Shown piece after piece: positions 1-7,308 of a DNA stretch of 43,021 nt. Within the stretch, counting starts at the first letter, position 1, and the number at the start of each line of letters is the position of its first letter. This DNA is from Planctomycetota bacterium (GTDB lineage: Bacteria; Planctomycetota; UBA1135; GCA-002686595), in the NCBI GenBank assembly GCA_030746555.1, contig JASLMK010000061.1, forward strand, positions 1-43,021, read 5' to 3'. The position numbers and the translations under genes were made by a program. Under the pieces are notes generated by a model. It was not told the DNA's origin and did no database searches. It saw only the letters and a list, made by a program, of their open reading frames with translations.

Positions 1-469
1 CACCGTCCTTCTGCGGACACTCGACCCACGGAGCTCCGTTCCCGTGGAACTCGCGGAGAACGGCAGCGTCCGGATCCGTCGCACTGCCCGGTACGACCGC
101 ACCGGACCCGTCGAGGATCCGCATGCCCGGGGGCAGACGCCGGCGGTTCCGCCCGACGGGCACGCGCGGATCGGCGTTGTCCCCGGTTGGATCGCCGGCA
201 CCACCGTCGGAGCGAGGCCACCGCACCGCCTGTCTGGATTCCGGGGTAGGGTCCGGGCGCGGCACCTCGGTGGCCGGCCTCCCCACGTCGGAGCGCTGGG
301 GGGCGTGCGAAGCACCGGGACCCGCCGGCTCCTGCTTTGGCACCTTCGCCAGGAGGAGCGGGACCAGCAACGAGGCTCCGGCGGCCAGCACTGCCCACCC
401 CACGGCCCGTCGCCAGCCAAGTCGCCGGGGACTCGCGGTCGCGGCTTCCGTGGCTCCCCTCCTCAACAC
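1..469 (-). CDS. Membrane-anchored protein of unknown function, cut by left window edge
   Basis: An open frame on the minus strand begins with GTG at 469 and stays open to the window edge, giving at least 156 residues. An arginine-rich start (LRRGATEAATASPRRLGWRR) is followed by one hydrophobic segment at about residues 24-44 (AVGWAVLAAGASLLVPLLLA). After that comes a Pro/Arg/Asp-rich, low-complexity stretch likely to lie outside the membrane. The start overlaps the TGA of the upstream small ORF (GTGTTGA), which suggests translational coupling. I see no recognised domain. The pattern would fit a type II membrane protein such as an anti-sigma-like or secreted regulator, but that is only a guess. 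The C-terminus lies outside the window. Confidence 0.55.
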   Translation of the reverse strand, partial: MLRRGATEAATASPRRLGWRRAVGWAVLAAGASLLVPLLLAKVPKQEPAGPGASHAPQRSDVGRPATEVPRPDPTPESRQAVRWPRSDGGAGDPTGDNADPRVPVGRNRRRLPPGMRILDGSGAVVPGSATDPDAAVLREFHGNGAPWVECPQKDG

Positions 470-684
470 CCGTTCCGAGCGCTGATGACGTACCCGGTCT
501 TCGCGTTCACGTTGCCGCCCGCCGATCCCGTGCCGCAGTTCCAGGTGACGTTCTTGACGCCATCGTCCCTGGTGATCTTCGCCTTGCAGGATCCGTCCTC
601 TCCCCCGCATGCCTGAGACCACTCTCCACCGGGGAGAACGACCATCTCGCTCCAGCAGTCACCATTGGTCGTGTAGCTCGTCAC
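463..684 (-). CDS. Small Cys-containing protein, possibly the 3' half of an interrupted gene
   Basis: This 73-aa frame from GTG 684 is rich in Gly, Asn, Thr and Cys (MTSYTTNGDCWSEMVVLP at the start, ISARNGC at the end). The four to six cysteines and polar composition suggest an extracytoplasmic domain, yet it has no signal peptide. It lies in the same frame as the upstream gene ending at 703, and the frame is open directly from that TGA (SGQYSGVTSYTTNG), so the protein-like sequence appears to begin before the GTG. There is no clear Shine-Dalgarno sequence before the GTG. It may be a separate small gene or the C-terminal part of a gene broken by the TGA at 703-705. Product unknown. Confidence 0.45.
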   Translation of the reverse strand: MTSYTTNGDCWSEMVVLPGGEWSQACGGEDGSCKAKITRDDGVKNVTWNCGTGSAGGNVNAKTGYVISARNGC

Positions 685-702
685 GCCGGAGTACTGGCCG
701 CT

Positions 703-1200
703 TCAATCCGATGTCCCCCCCGGCTCGCGAGTGGAGACCCGGGCGGAGGGTGGCTCGCGCTCCGCCGACTCCAGGGCCTCGTAGGCCTCCTCGCCGAACA
801 GGATCCCCCCCGACGAGCTGCGGTCCACGAAGAGTCCCTGGTCCGTCTCGAAGACCTCTCCGCCGGGCCCGACCTCCCACAGGACCGTCGTCTGCGGGCT
901 CTGTGCCAGGGCGAACTGGAGAGCGTGGTCTCCGGTCCCCTCCGGGGTGTAGCGGGTCAGGCCGCCTTCACAGTCCTCCGCCGCCCAGACCCCGTTGAAT
1001 TGGTGGTAGTCCAAGGCAGCTCGGGAGAGCACACCCCTCCCGGTGGACTCCTCGACCGCCGATTCTCGGGAGGCTCCGGCTGACGTTTGGGCGGCGCTGG
1101 AGTCGGACGCGCATCCCGCACGGCAATCCCCCCATCCCATCCCGGCGACCACGGCGAGGCAACCCACCGTCCCCATGCTGTCCCAGTTCAGGTTCTTCAT
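703..1200 (-). CDS. Putative exported lipoprotein of unknown function
   Basis: A 165-aa protein. I chose the ATG at 1200 over the one four codons earlier because GAGG lies six bases upstream of it. The N-terminus is a signal-like segment (MKNLNWDSMGTVGCLAVVAGMGW) followed by an AGC/CASDSS region that could be a lipobox. The mature part is acidic and polar (WAAEDCEGGLTRYTPEG, TVLWEVGPGGEVFETDQG) with no family I recognise. Its TGA at 703-705 is followed in frame by another protein-like stretch of about 80 residues, so the native product may once have been longer. Tandem palindromic repeats lie just upstream at 1236-1265 and may control it. Confidence 0.5.
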   Translation of the reverse strand: MKNLNWDSMGTVGCLAVVAGMGWGDCRAGCASDSSAAQTSAGASRESAVEESTGRGVLSRAALDYHQFNGVWAAEDCEGGLTRYTPEGTGDHALQFALAQSPQTTVLWEVGPGGEVFETDQGLFVDRSSSGGILFGEEAYEALESAEREPPSARVSTREPGGTSD

Positions 1201-1235
1201 CAGGTGCCTCATGATCTCGCCTGCAGTGCCTCTCT

Positions 1236-1265
1236 ACGGATTCCGTAGGGACGGATTCCGTAGGG
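1236..1265. repeat. Perfect 15-bp tandem repeat with palindromic core, candidate operator
   Basis: ACGGATTCCGTAGGG occurs twice with no spacer (1236-1250 and 1251-1265). The first copy lies within a near-perfect palindrome CTACGGA-T-TCCGTAG. The site lies 36 bases upstream of the ATG at 1200, where an operator or promoter would be expected. On the minus strand each copy contains TACGGAAT, which resembles the TAnnnT elements seen upstream of other genes here. Confidence 0.5.
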
Positions 1266-1358
1266 ACTCTCCAAGGGAGAACGGGGTCACGCCCCGCGTA
1301 CGCCCGGCGCCTCCGCGAGCGGCGATTCTCCGTTCCTCAGCCTCATGACCGGATTCTC

Positions 1359-1398
1359 GGTGAGGAACGGTCACCCTTTCCGGGAAATGATCCCCCGG
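1359..1398 (-). terminator. Two tandem hairpins after the sigma-factor gene
   Basis: Reading the minus strand, 11 bases after the sigma-factor stop there is a stem CCGGG/CCCGG with a nine-base loop (1398-1380). It is followed at once by a second stem GGTGA/TCACC with a seven-base loop (1375-1359). No strong T-run follows, so this is only a candidate transcription end for the signalling genes. Confidence 0.35.
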
Positions 1399-1408
1399 CC
1401 CCTCTCGG

Positions 1409-2338
1409 TCAGGCGCCGTCCGCCGACCCGTGGGCACGAGAACGCAGGTACTGGACCGTCGAGGCCCGCATGCGCTCGATCAGGGGGTCGAGGTCCCCTT
1501 CGCGGGCCTGCCCCAGGTCGTCGAGGTTGGCCTGGCAGAGGGAACAGGCGGTCTCCTCGAGGTGGAAGGCGACGAAGGACCGCGGTCCCTCCTCGAGCGT
1601 CCCGGCGTCGCGGCGTGCGAGCCAGTAGCGCGCGGGGCAGCTCACCCGGCCTTCGCGCCAGGCGCGGGCGACGTCCAGGTCGAGGCGGGTCTGGGCGTCG
1701 CCGGTCGCGTCGGCCATGGCGCCGAGGAGCTGGCCCGTGGAGTCGCGCCGCAGGGCGAGCTCTCGCATGCGCTTGAGGGCGCGGAACTTGATTCCCGCCA
1801 CCGCGGTCTCGTCGCGCAGGCCGAAGCCCTCCCAGACGTCCCGGTTGCGCCGGCCGAGGGCGAACAGGGCCTCGATCACGCACAGGCGCTTGAACTCGCC
1901 CTGCTGCCAGGTCTCCTGGACCCACTCGCGCAACACCCCCACCAACAGCTCGTGGCCCTGGTCGGCCAGGTCGGTGCCATGGACGACCTGGCTGGGCGTG
2001 TCCTCCTCGACCGCCAGGTCGTCCATCCCCGGCAGGCTCTCCGAGGAGTCCACCGGCTGGCCCGCGCCGACGGCGTTGCGCCTGCGGAGGTGGTCGATGG
2101 CCCGGTTGCGGCAGATGCCGAAGAGGTACTGCTCGAAGGTGTAGACCGGGTCGAAGCTGTCGATCCCACGCACGGCGCCAAGGAAGGCCTCCTGGACGAT
2201 GTCCTCGCGGGCCTGGGCGTCGGCGACCCGGCGAGAGACGTAGGCCATCAGACGCCCGCAGAAGGCGCGCTCCACGCGCAGCCACTCCTCGTCGTCGAAC
2301 TCCCTCAGGCGGGAGATGTCGGGGGTCCACTCGCTCAA
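1409..2338 (-). CDS. ECF-type RNA polymerase sigma factor with Cys/His C-terminal tail
   Basis: A 309-aa sigma-70 family protein that would direct RNA polymerase to a specific promoter set. Residues about 25-90 form region 2, with the core-binding helix (DIVQEAFLGAVRGI) and the -10 recognition helix (FEQYLFGICRNRAIDHLRRR). Residues about 130-195 hold a region 4-like helix-turn-helix (ALGRRNRDVWEGFGL...IKFRALKRMREL). The tail has SCPARYW followed by H-x5-C-x2-C (FHLEETACSLC), a zinc-finger-like pattern resembling part of an anti-sigma domain. At 309 aa it is longer than the usual ECF length of about 190. The start is TTG, with GAGG eight bases upstream that overlaps the kinase stop region; only ten bases separate the two genes, so they are almost certainly cotranscribed and may act together. 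Confidence 0.8.
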   Translation of the reverse strand: MSEWTPDISRLREFDDEEWLRVERAFCGRLMAYVSRRVADAQAREDIVQEAFLGAVRGIDSFDPVYTFEQYLFGICRNRAIDHLRRRNAVGAGQPVDSSESLPGMDDLAVEEDTPSQVVHGTDLADQGHELLVGVLREWVQETWQQGEFKRLCVIEALFALGRRNRDVWEGFGLRDETAVAGIKFRALKRMRELALRRDSTGQLLGAMADATGDAQTRLDLDVARAWREGRVSCPARYWLARRDAGTLEEGPRSFVAFHLEETACSLCQANLDDLGQAREGDLDPLIERMRASTVQYLRSRAHGSADGA

Positions 2339-2348
2339 CGGTCGCGCC

Positions 2349-3770
2349 TCACCAGACCGAGCCCATCATGAGGGCGGTCAGCAGGGCACCCGCCAGCAGG
2401 CCTCCCACCGTGGCGAACAGGAGCAGGAACACGGCCAGGCGCACGAGGGAGCCGAGGCCGCCCCCGGCCCACAACCGGCGGGCGAACCCCACGAGCCCGC
2501 CCAGGAGGGCGCCGAGGACCTCGAAGGCGAGGCCGACGGTGGCCAAGACGGCTCCGAGCGGGCCGCCGGACGCGGGCGGGGGCACGGGGACGGTCCCGCG
2601 CGAGGCCGCGCCCGCCCCTGGCGCGGGGCCTGCGGACGCCGGTGTCACCGCGACAGCGTCGGCCGGACTCGGCTCCGGCGCGCCGAGCGGCGTGGAGGGC
2701 GGGGGCAGGGGAGTCGGCTCCCCATCAGCCACGGCGGTCGTGCCCTCGGGCCGAGGGCTGCCTGCGGTCTTCAGCCCGTCCCACATGCCGCGCGCGACCT
2801 CGACCGCGCCGCGCGTCAGCTCGGCGGCGGCGCCGCGCAGCTCGCCGGCTTGGGAAGCGGCCACCGAGCCCGTCGGCGTGGCCGGCTCCCCCGCCAGGGG
2901 AGCGGGCGGTGCGGGGAAACCCTGGGACGGTCCGAACGTGATCGAGTCTCCCGGGCGTGCCGTCTGCCCCAAGGCCTCCAGCAGCGCCTGGACACCGTCG
3001 TAGCGGTCGTCGGGATCGACCCGCAGGCAGCGCTCGACGACGACGCGGAGCTTCGCGGGGAACTCCTCGGGGAAGACGGGCGGCACGTCTTCCTGGCGCA
3101 GGATCAGGCCACCGGGGGTGGCCGGCTCGTAGGGCACGCTCCCGGCCAGGCTCTCGTAGAGGATGACGCCCAGGGAGTAGAGGTCGGCGCGGTGGTCGGC
3201 GCGGCTCTTGAGGATCTCCGGCGCCATGTAGTGTGGCGTCCCGCGGCCGAAGCTGAGGGTCTGCCGGCCCTCGCTCATCAACTTCGAGAGGCCGTAGTCT
3301 CCGACGCGCGCGACGTCGCCCTTCAGGAAGATGTTCCCCGGCTTGAGGTCGAAGTGAACCAGGCGTCGGTCGTGCAGGGCCAGCACACCGCGGCAGGCCT
3401 GGACGAAGTAGGTCGTCGCCTCCTCGGCCGGGAGGTCGCCCCGCTTCAGCCGGCGCGCCAGGGTCTCCTCTCCGGCGTAGCCCATGACCAGGTACGGGAC
3501 GCCCATGACCGTCCCCAGGTCCTCGATCGTCACCAGGTTGGGGTGATCGATGACCGCGAAGTGTCGCACCTGCTCGAGCTCGCGCTCGATCGCCTCGCGC
3601 TGTCCCTCGTCGTCGATCTTGAGGAACTTGATCGCGTACGACTTGCCGATGGAGTGCTTGCGCGCCTTGTAGACCTCGCCGAACGCGCCGCCGCCCAGCC
3701 GGTTCTGGATCTCGTAGCCCGCGATGAAGTCGGGCTCCCTGAAGGAGTTGAAGAAGGTTTCCCAGTCCAT
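2349..3770 (-). CDS. Membrane-anchored Ser/Thr protein kinase (PknB/Hanks type)
   Basis: A 473-aa protein. The kinase domain covers about residues 19-280: Gly-rich loop LGGGAFGEV (25-33), lysine in AIKFL (K48), catalytic loop HFDLKPGN (139-146, Phe replacing Arg of HRD), DYG in place of DFG (158-160) and APE (183-185). All catalytic residues needed for phosphotransfer (K48, D141, N146, D158) are present. A Pro/Ala-rich linker follows, and the C-terminal 75 residues contain hydrophobic segments ending in LLFATVGGLLAGALLTALMMG, so the kinase domain should face the cytoplasm. I prefer the ATG at 3770, with GGAG nine bases upstream, over the GTG at 3797. It lies between an FHA-like gene and a sigma factor, both plausible partners or substrates. 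Confidence 0.88.
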   Translation of the reverse strand: MDWETFFNSFREPDFIAGYEIQNRLGGGAFGEVYKARKHSIGKSYAIKFLKIDDEGQREAIERELEQVRHFAVIDHPNLVTIEDLGTVMGVPYLVMGYAGEETLARRLKRGDLPAEEATTYFVQACRGVLALHDRRLVHFDLKPGNIFLKGDVARVGDYGLSKLMSEGRQTLSFGRGTPHYMAPEILKSRADHRADLYSLGVILYESLAGSVPYEPATPGGLILRQEDVPPVFPEEFPAKLRVVVERCLRVDPDDRYDGVQALLEALGQTARPGDSITFGPSQGFPAPPAPLAGEPATPTGSVAASQAGELRGAAAELTRGAVEVARGMWDGLKTAGSPRPEGTTAVADGEPTPLPPPSTPLGAPEPSPADAVAVTPASAGPAPGAGAASRGTVPVPPPASGGPLGAVLATVGLAFEVLGALLGGLVGFARRLWAGGGLGSLVRLAVFLLLFATVGGLLAGALLTALMMGSVW

Positions 3771-3879
3771 GGACGATCGCTCCGGCTCTACGCGCACGGC
3801 GCGCCTCCCATTCTACGCAACGAGAAGGGGACCTCCCCAGGACCCGCTCCCAAGACTCCCCACACCGAGGCTGCCCGTC

Positions 3880-4962
3880 TCATGGCGTCCTCCTCCCCCC
3901 ATCCTCCGGAGGACTGATCGAGAACGAGAAGGGCGGGCGAGCGCCCACGCCCCGGCCAACGACGACGTCCACGCGCCCGGTCGGCGGGCATGCCAGGCGC
4001 AGGTCGACGGGCGCCGGCTCGTCGCGAGGAGCGCCCACGAGCCGCAGGCCCGCCTCGCCGTGAACGACGAGCTCCCCGTCGGCGAGCTCGAACTCCACGT
4101 CGTGCTCCAGCCCACCGACGGCGATGTGGCGATCGGCGCGGGCCCCGATGCGCAGGCGTGCGGGAGCGCCCGGCTTGACGAGCAGGACGCGGCCCGCGCC
4201 GAGGCACTCGGCGCCTCGCAACACCTCCAAGCGGCAGACTCCGCTGGAGAGCTCCGGCAAGGAGAACAGCAGGCCCAGGTTCGGGGCCAGACCGACCTCG
4301 TCGCCGTCGCGGAGTTCCGTGCCCCCGGCGCCGATCGGTGCTCCGGCGACCGTGATGCTCTGGCCCGCGACGGGCTCGATGCGCCAAACCGAGCCGCCGT
4401 GGAACGACTCCCCGCCACGGATGCGCGCGTGCCGCGCGTCGAGGTCGGCGAGGAACGGCAGGTCGGCCTCCCCCATGCGCGCATGGCCGAGCACGACTTG
4501 CTCGCCCCAAGCGACCAGGAACTCCCCGGCGTCGTCCACCGCCAAGAGGAAGCGCGTGGGCGGCTCGCCCTCGGTCGCCTCGAGGGGGCGGGCGACATCG
4601 ACGGCTTCGGCCTCGGTCGCGCCCGCGGCCCCCGCATCCTCCACGGACGACGCCGCCGCGCTTCCCTCCGCGACGCCCACGGGGGCGACCCCCTGCTCGG
4701 CCCCGTCCCGGGCGGCTCGCATCTGCGCCAACAACTCCCCCAGGGCCTCGGAGATTCGGCTCTCCTCCGCCGGGGCGGACGCGCCGGCGCGAGCGAGGGC
4801 CTGGGTCGCCTTCGCCCGCAGGCGGTCGGCGTCGGGGAAACCCTCGAGGCAGGGATGGGCCAAACGCTCCAGGGCGAGATCGGCCTTGCCCGCGAGCAGG
4901 GCCCGGCGGGCCTCGTGCAGGCGCAGGCGCCGCCGCAGAAAGGAGGGGAGCTCAAGGGCCAT
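3880..4962 (-). CDS. FHA-like domain protein
   Basis: A 360-aa protein. Residues 8-60 are helical and TPR-like (RRRLRLHEARRALLAGKADLALERL). Residues about 60-135 are an Ala/Glu-rich linker. Residues about 136-240 look like a divergent FHA (phosphothreonine-binding) domain: FLLAVDDAGEFLV, VVLGHARMGEADLPFL, the DARHARI strand in place of the usual SRxHA, then a loop and LRDGDEVGLAPNLGLLFSLP. The C-terminal 120 residues are beta-rich without a recognised family. It starts at ATG 4962 after a G-run. The kinase gene follows 109 bases downstream, which suits an adaptor that reads the kinase's phosphorylation. The FHA assignment rests on pattern reading, not a profile search. Confidence 0.65.
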   Translation of the reverse strand: MALELPSFLRRRLRLHEARRALLAGKADLALERLAHPCLEGFPDADRLRAKATQALARAGASAPAEESRISEALGELLAQMRAARDGAEQGVAPVGVAEGSAAASSVEDAGAAGATEAEAVDVARPLEATEGEPPTRFLLAVDDAGEFLVAWGEQVVLGHARMGEADLPFLADLDARHARIRGGESFHGGSVWRIEPVAGQSITVAGAPIGAGGTELRDGDEVGLAPNLGLLFSLPELSSGVCRLEVLRGAECLGAGRVLLVKPGAPARLRIGARADRHIAVGGLEHDVEFELADGELVVHGEAGLRLVGAPRDEPAPVDLRLACPPTGRVDVVVGRGVGARPPFSFSISPPEDGGRRTP

Positions 4963-5048
4963 GGATCAGCCCCCCATGCGCGCCCCGGGCCCGTCCATTT
5001 TCGCGCCCACCGACTCCGCTGGGAGGGCGCCGATGGCGAGGGAGGGTG

Positions 5049-6035
5049 TCAGGTGCAGGCGATCACGCCGCCGCCGGCGGCGCGCGCTTCGACGAACGCC
5101 TCCCGAGCGCAGCGGTAGAGGTCCTCGCGCTCGCGGATGTCGGGGTGCGGGCAGCAGGAGATGCCGACCGAGATCACCAGAGGATCTCCGACCAGGTCGA
5201 CCAGGGCCCGCTCTTGGGCGCGTTCGCCCACGCGCCGCGCCATGATCCCCGCGCCGTCGGCCGCTGTGCGCGGCAGGAGGAACAGGAACGAGCTCTCGTC
5301 GAAGCGCCCGAGGACGTCGGTGTCCCGCGAGCCCTCCAGGATCAGGCCCGCCAGATCCCGCAGGACGTCGTCGCCGGCCTGCCCCTCGAAGCCCAGCATC
5401 ACGCACGAGAGGGAGTCGCCGAAGCGCTTGGCGCGCTTGAACTCCTCGTCGAGCTTGAAGTTCAGGAAGGCGAAGTTGAACAGGCTGGTCTGGGGGTCGA
5501 CCAGGGAGTTCACCAGGTTCACGTCGGGCCGGCCCGTGGCGATCTCCACCAACAGTTTCTCGGGGAAGGTGGGCTCGCGGTCGGCCAGGCGCGCCCGTGC
5601 GTCGTCGCGCCACGCCGGGCGCGGGACGGGAGCGACCTCCAACTGGTCGCGCAGGTTGCTGGGAGTCACGGGCCGATGAAGGGTGCCCGCGGCTCCGCAG
5701 AACGAGGCGATCGACAGGGCCGCCTCGTTCTCGTGCTCGGCGATGATGAAGATGCGGCTCTGGGTGCGCCCGGTCAGGCTGCGACAGGCCTCGTAGACGT
5801 TGTCGCCGCGCAGCCACTTGTCGAGCAGGATCACGTCCCCGGCAGCCGGCGGCTGGTCGGCGAGGCGCTCGATGGAGTCGACCTCGCGCACCTCCCAGCC
5901 CGCCAGGGCCTCGGCGGCTTCGCCATCCCGGCCTGCTCGTTCCTCCTCCTCCAGGCCCGTCGCGGCGGTCCGCGTCTGGGCCAGCAGGATTTCGTCTGTG
6001 GTCACGATCCAGATCGTTCTCAATCCGTCACCCAT
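5049..6035 (-). CDS. Degenerate receiver + GGDEF-like protein
   Basis: A 328-aa protein. Residues about 5-130 have a response-regulator fold pattern: IWIVTTDEI, then VILLDKW with an Asp at 72 at the phosphoacceptor position, and LHRPVTPSNL where the conserved Lys-Pro would be (Arg instead). Residues about 170-325 match a GGDEF domain (DPQTSLFNFAFLNFKLDEEFKRAKRFG, GRFDESSFLFLLP, ISVGIS), but the signature GGDEF is DESSF (246-250). It should therefore not make cyclic di-GMP and more likely acts as a binding or scaffold protein. It starts at ATG 6035; the FHA-like and kinase genes lie downstream on the same strand. Confidence 0.75.
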   Translation of the reverse strand: MGDGLRTIWIVTTDEILLAQTRTAATGLEEEERAGRDGEAAEALAGWEVREVDSIERLADQPPAAGDVILLDKWLRGDNVYEACRSLTGRTQSRIFIIAEHENEAALSIASFCGAAGTLHRPVTPSNLRDQLEVAPVPRPAWRDDARARLADREPTFPEKLLVEIATGRPDVNLVNSLVDPQTSLFNFAFLNFKLDEEFKRAKRFGDSLSCVMLGFEGQAGDDVLRDLAGLILEGSRDTDVLGRFDESSFLFLLPRTAADGAGIMARRVGERAQERALVDLVGDPLVISVGISCCPHPDIREREDLYRCAREAFVEARAAGGGVIACT

Positions 6036-6092
6036 GATGGCCCAGCCAACCCCATGGGAGGCTGTGATGCAACCCCGCGGGCGGGGAACCGC

Positions 6093-6845
6093 TCAGCCCT
6101 CGCCGACCAGCCACTCGGTCGGCATATCGTAGTTGGCGTACACGCTCTGCACATCGTCATTGTCCTCCAGGGCCTCGAGCAGGCGCAGGACTCTGCGGCC
6201 GACGTCGCGATCGGTGACCGGGACGCTGTTCTGCGGGACGTAGGCGGTCTCCGCCGAGGAGAGCTCGACCCCGGCCTCCTCCAGGGCGCCCTTGACCTCG
6301 AGGAACTCGACCGCGGACGCCAGGATCGTGACGTAGTCCCCGTCGAACTCGACGTCTTCGGCCCCCGCCTCCAGGGCCACCTCGAGCCAGGTGTCCTCGT
6401 CGCGCTCGCCGGTCTCGGCCCCGAAGACCGAGCGCAGGTCGAAGAGGAAGGCGACCGAGCCCGGTGATCCGAGGTTGCCCTCGTGCTTGTCGAACAGGTG
6501 CTTGATGTCGGGCGCCGTGCGGTTGCGGTTGTCGGTCAGGCAAGCCACCAGGACGGCCACGCCGCCCGGCGCGTAGCCCTCGTACAGGAGGTCCTCGTAC
6601 TGGGAAGCCTCCTCGCCCTCGCCGGTCCCGCGCCGGATGGCCCGTGCGATCGAGTCCTTGGGCATGTTGCCCGCCTTGGCCTTCTCGACCGCCAGCTTGA
6701 GCTTGGGGTTTCCGTCGACGTCCCCGCCGCCCTGGCGCGCCGCGGAGATGACGGCCCGCGCCAGCTTGCTGAACAGCTTCCCGCGCTTGGCATCGACCGC
6801 GTTCTTGCGGTGCTTGATGTTCGCGGAGTGTGAGTGGCCGGCCAT
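6093..6845 (-). CDS. yebC: YebC/PmpR family protein
   Basis: A 250-aa cytoplasmic protein of the YebC/TACO1 family, which acts as a DNA-binding regulator in some bacteria and, in recent views, as a translation factor that helps ribosomes at difficult sequences. The hallmark N-terminus MAGHSHSANIKHRKNAVDAKRGKLFSK is shortened here to MAGHSHSANIKHRKNAVDAK, followed by AVEKAKAGNMPKDSI and YEGYAPGGVAVLV; length is normal for the family. It starts at ATG 6845 without an obvious Shine-Dalgarno sequence. It follows rpsI on the same strand, separated by 62 bases that hold two hairpins, so it may be partly uncoupled from the ribosomal pair. Confidence 0.95.
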   Translation of the reverse strand: MAGHSHSANIKHRKNAVDAKRGKLFSKLARAVISAARQGGGDVDGNPKLKLAVEKAKAGNMPKDSIARAIRRGTGEGEEASQYEDLLYEGYAPGGVAVLVACLTDNRNRTAPDIKHLFDKHEGNLGSPGSVAFLFDLRSVFGAETGERDEDTWLEVALEAGAEDVEFDGDYVTILASAVEFLEVKGALEEAGVELSSAETAYVPQNSVPVTDRDVGRRVLRLLEALEDNDDVQSVYANYDMPTEWLVGEG

Positions 6846-6860
6846 GGTCTCGTCTTCTGA

Positions 6861-6880
6861 CGCGCCGAGGGGAGGGCGCG
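6861..6880 (-). terminator. Hairpin between rpsI and yebC
   Basis: CGCGCC and GGCGCG form a six-pair stem around an eight-base loop in the 62-base gap between rpsI and yebC. There is no T-run after it. It could weaken read-through from the ribosomal genes into yebC. Confidence 0.3.
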
Positions 6881-6896
6881 CCGGGTCCGGCGGCGG

Positions 6897-6912
6897 GCTA
6901 GCCCGGGCTAGC
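6897..6912. repeat. Perfect 16-bp palindrome over the rpsI stop codon
   Basis: GCTAGCCCGGGCTAGC is self-complementary and includes the TAG stop of rpsI (6908-6910). As RNA it could form a hairpin at the end of the message; as DNA it could bind a dimeric protein. Confidence 0.4.
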
Positions 6913-7303
6913 GCTTGGAGAACTGGAAGCCGCGTCGGGCTCCGCGCCGTCCGTACTTCTTGCGCTCCTTCATGCGGCTGTCGCGGGTCAACAGCCCGCC
7001 CTCGCGCAGCACCTCGTCGAAGCCGGGGTTGGCGACCTTCAGGGCCCGTGCGAGGCCCATGCGCACGGCGTCCGCCTGACCGGTCGTGCCGCCTCCGTTG
7101 ACCCGACAGAACACGTCGTAGGTGCCGGTGGTCTCGGTCGCCGCCAAGGGCGCCTGGGCACGCTCGCGGTTTTGGATCGTGGGGAAGAAGGTGCCGACCT
7201 CCTTGCCGTTGACGAGGAAGGCGCCCGCTCCGCTGCAGATCCTCACGCGGGCCACGGCGGACTTGCGACGGCCCAGGCCCCAGATGTACTTGGTCTCGGT
7301 CAT
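6908..7303 (-). CDS. rpsI: 30S ribosomal protein S9
   Basis: A 131-aa S9 protein of the small ribosomal subunit, with a C-terminal tail that reaches the P-site tRNA. The sequence shows GLGRRKSAVARVRI, VNGGGTTGQADAVRMGLARAL, the basic ERKKYGRRGARRGFQFSKR end and the invariant terminal SKR. The start is ATG 7303, set by family length and by the adjacent rplM stop five bases upstream. It follows rplM as in most bacteria, so the two form one transcription unit. Confidence 0.97.
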   Translation of the reverse strand: MTETKYIWGLGRRKSAVARVRICSGAGAFLVNGKEVGTFFPTIQNRERAQAPLAATETTGTYDVFCRVNGGGTTGQADAVRMGLARALKVANPGFDEVLREGGLLTRDSRMKERKKYGRRGARRGFQFSKR

Positions 7304-7308
7304 CGGAA

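Noticed and set aside
703..705. Selenocysteine or programmed read-through at the TGA.
   Set aside because: No selenocysteine insertion hairpin is evident directly after the TGA, and the flanking residues resemble no selenoprotein.
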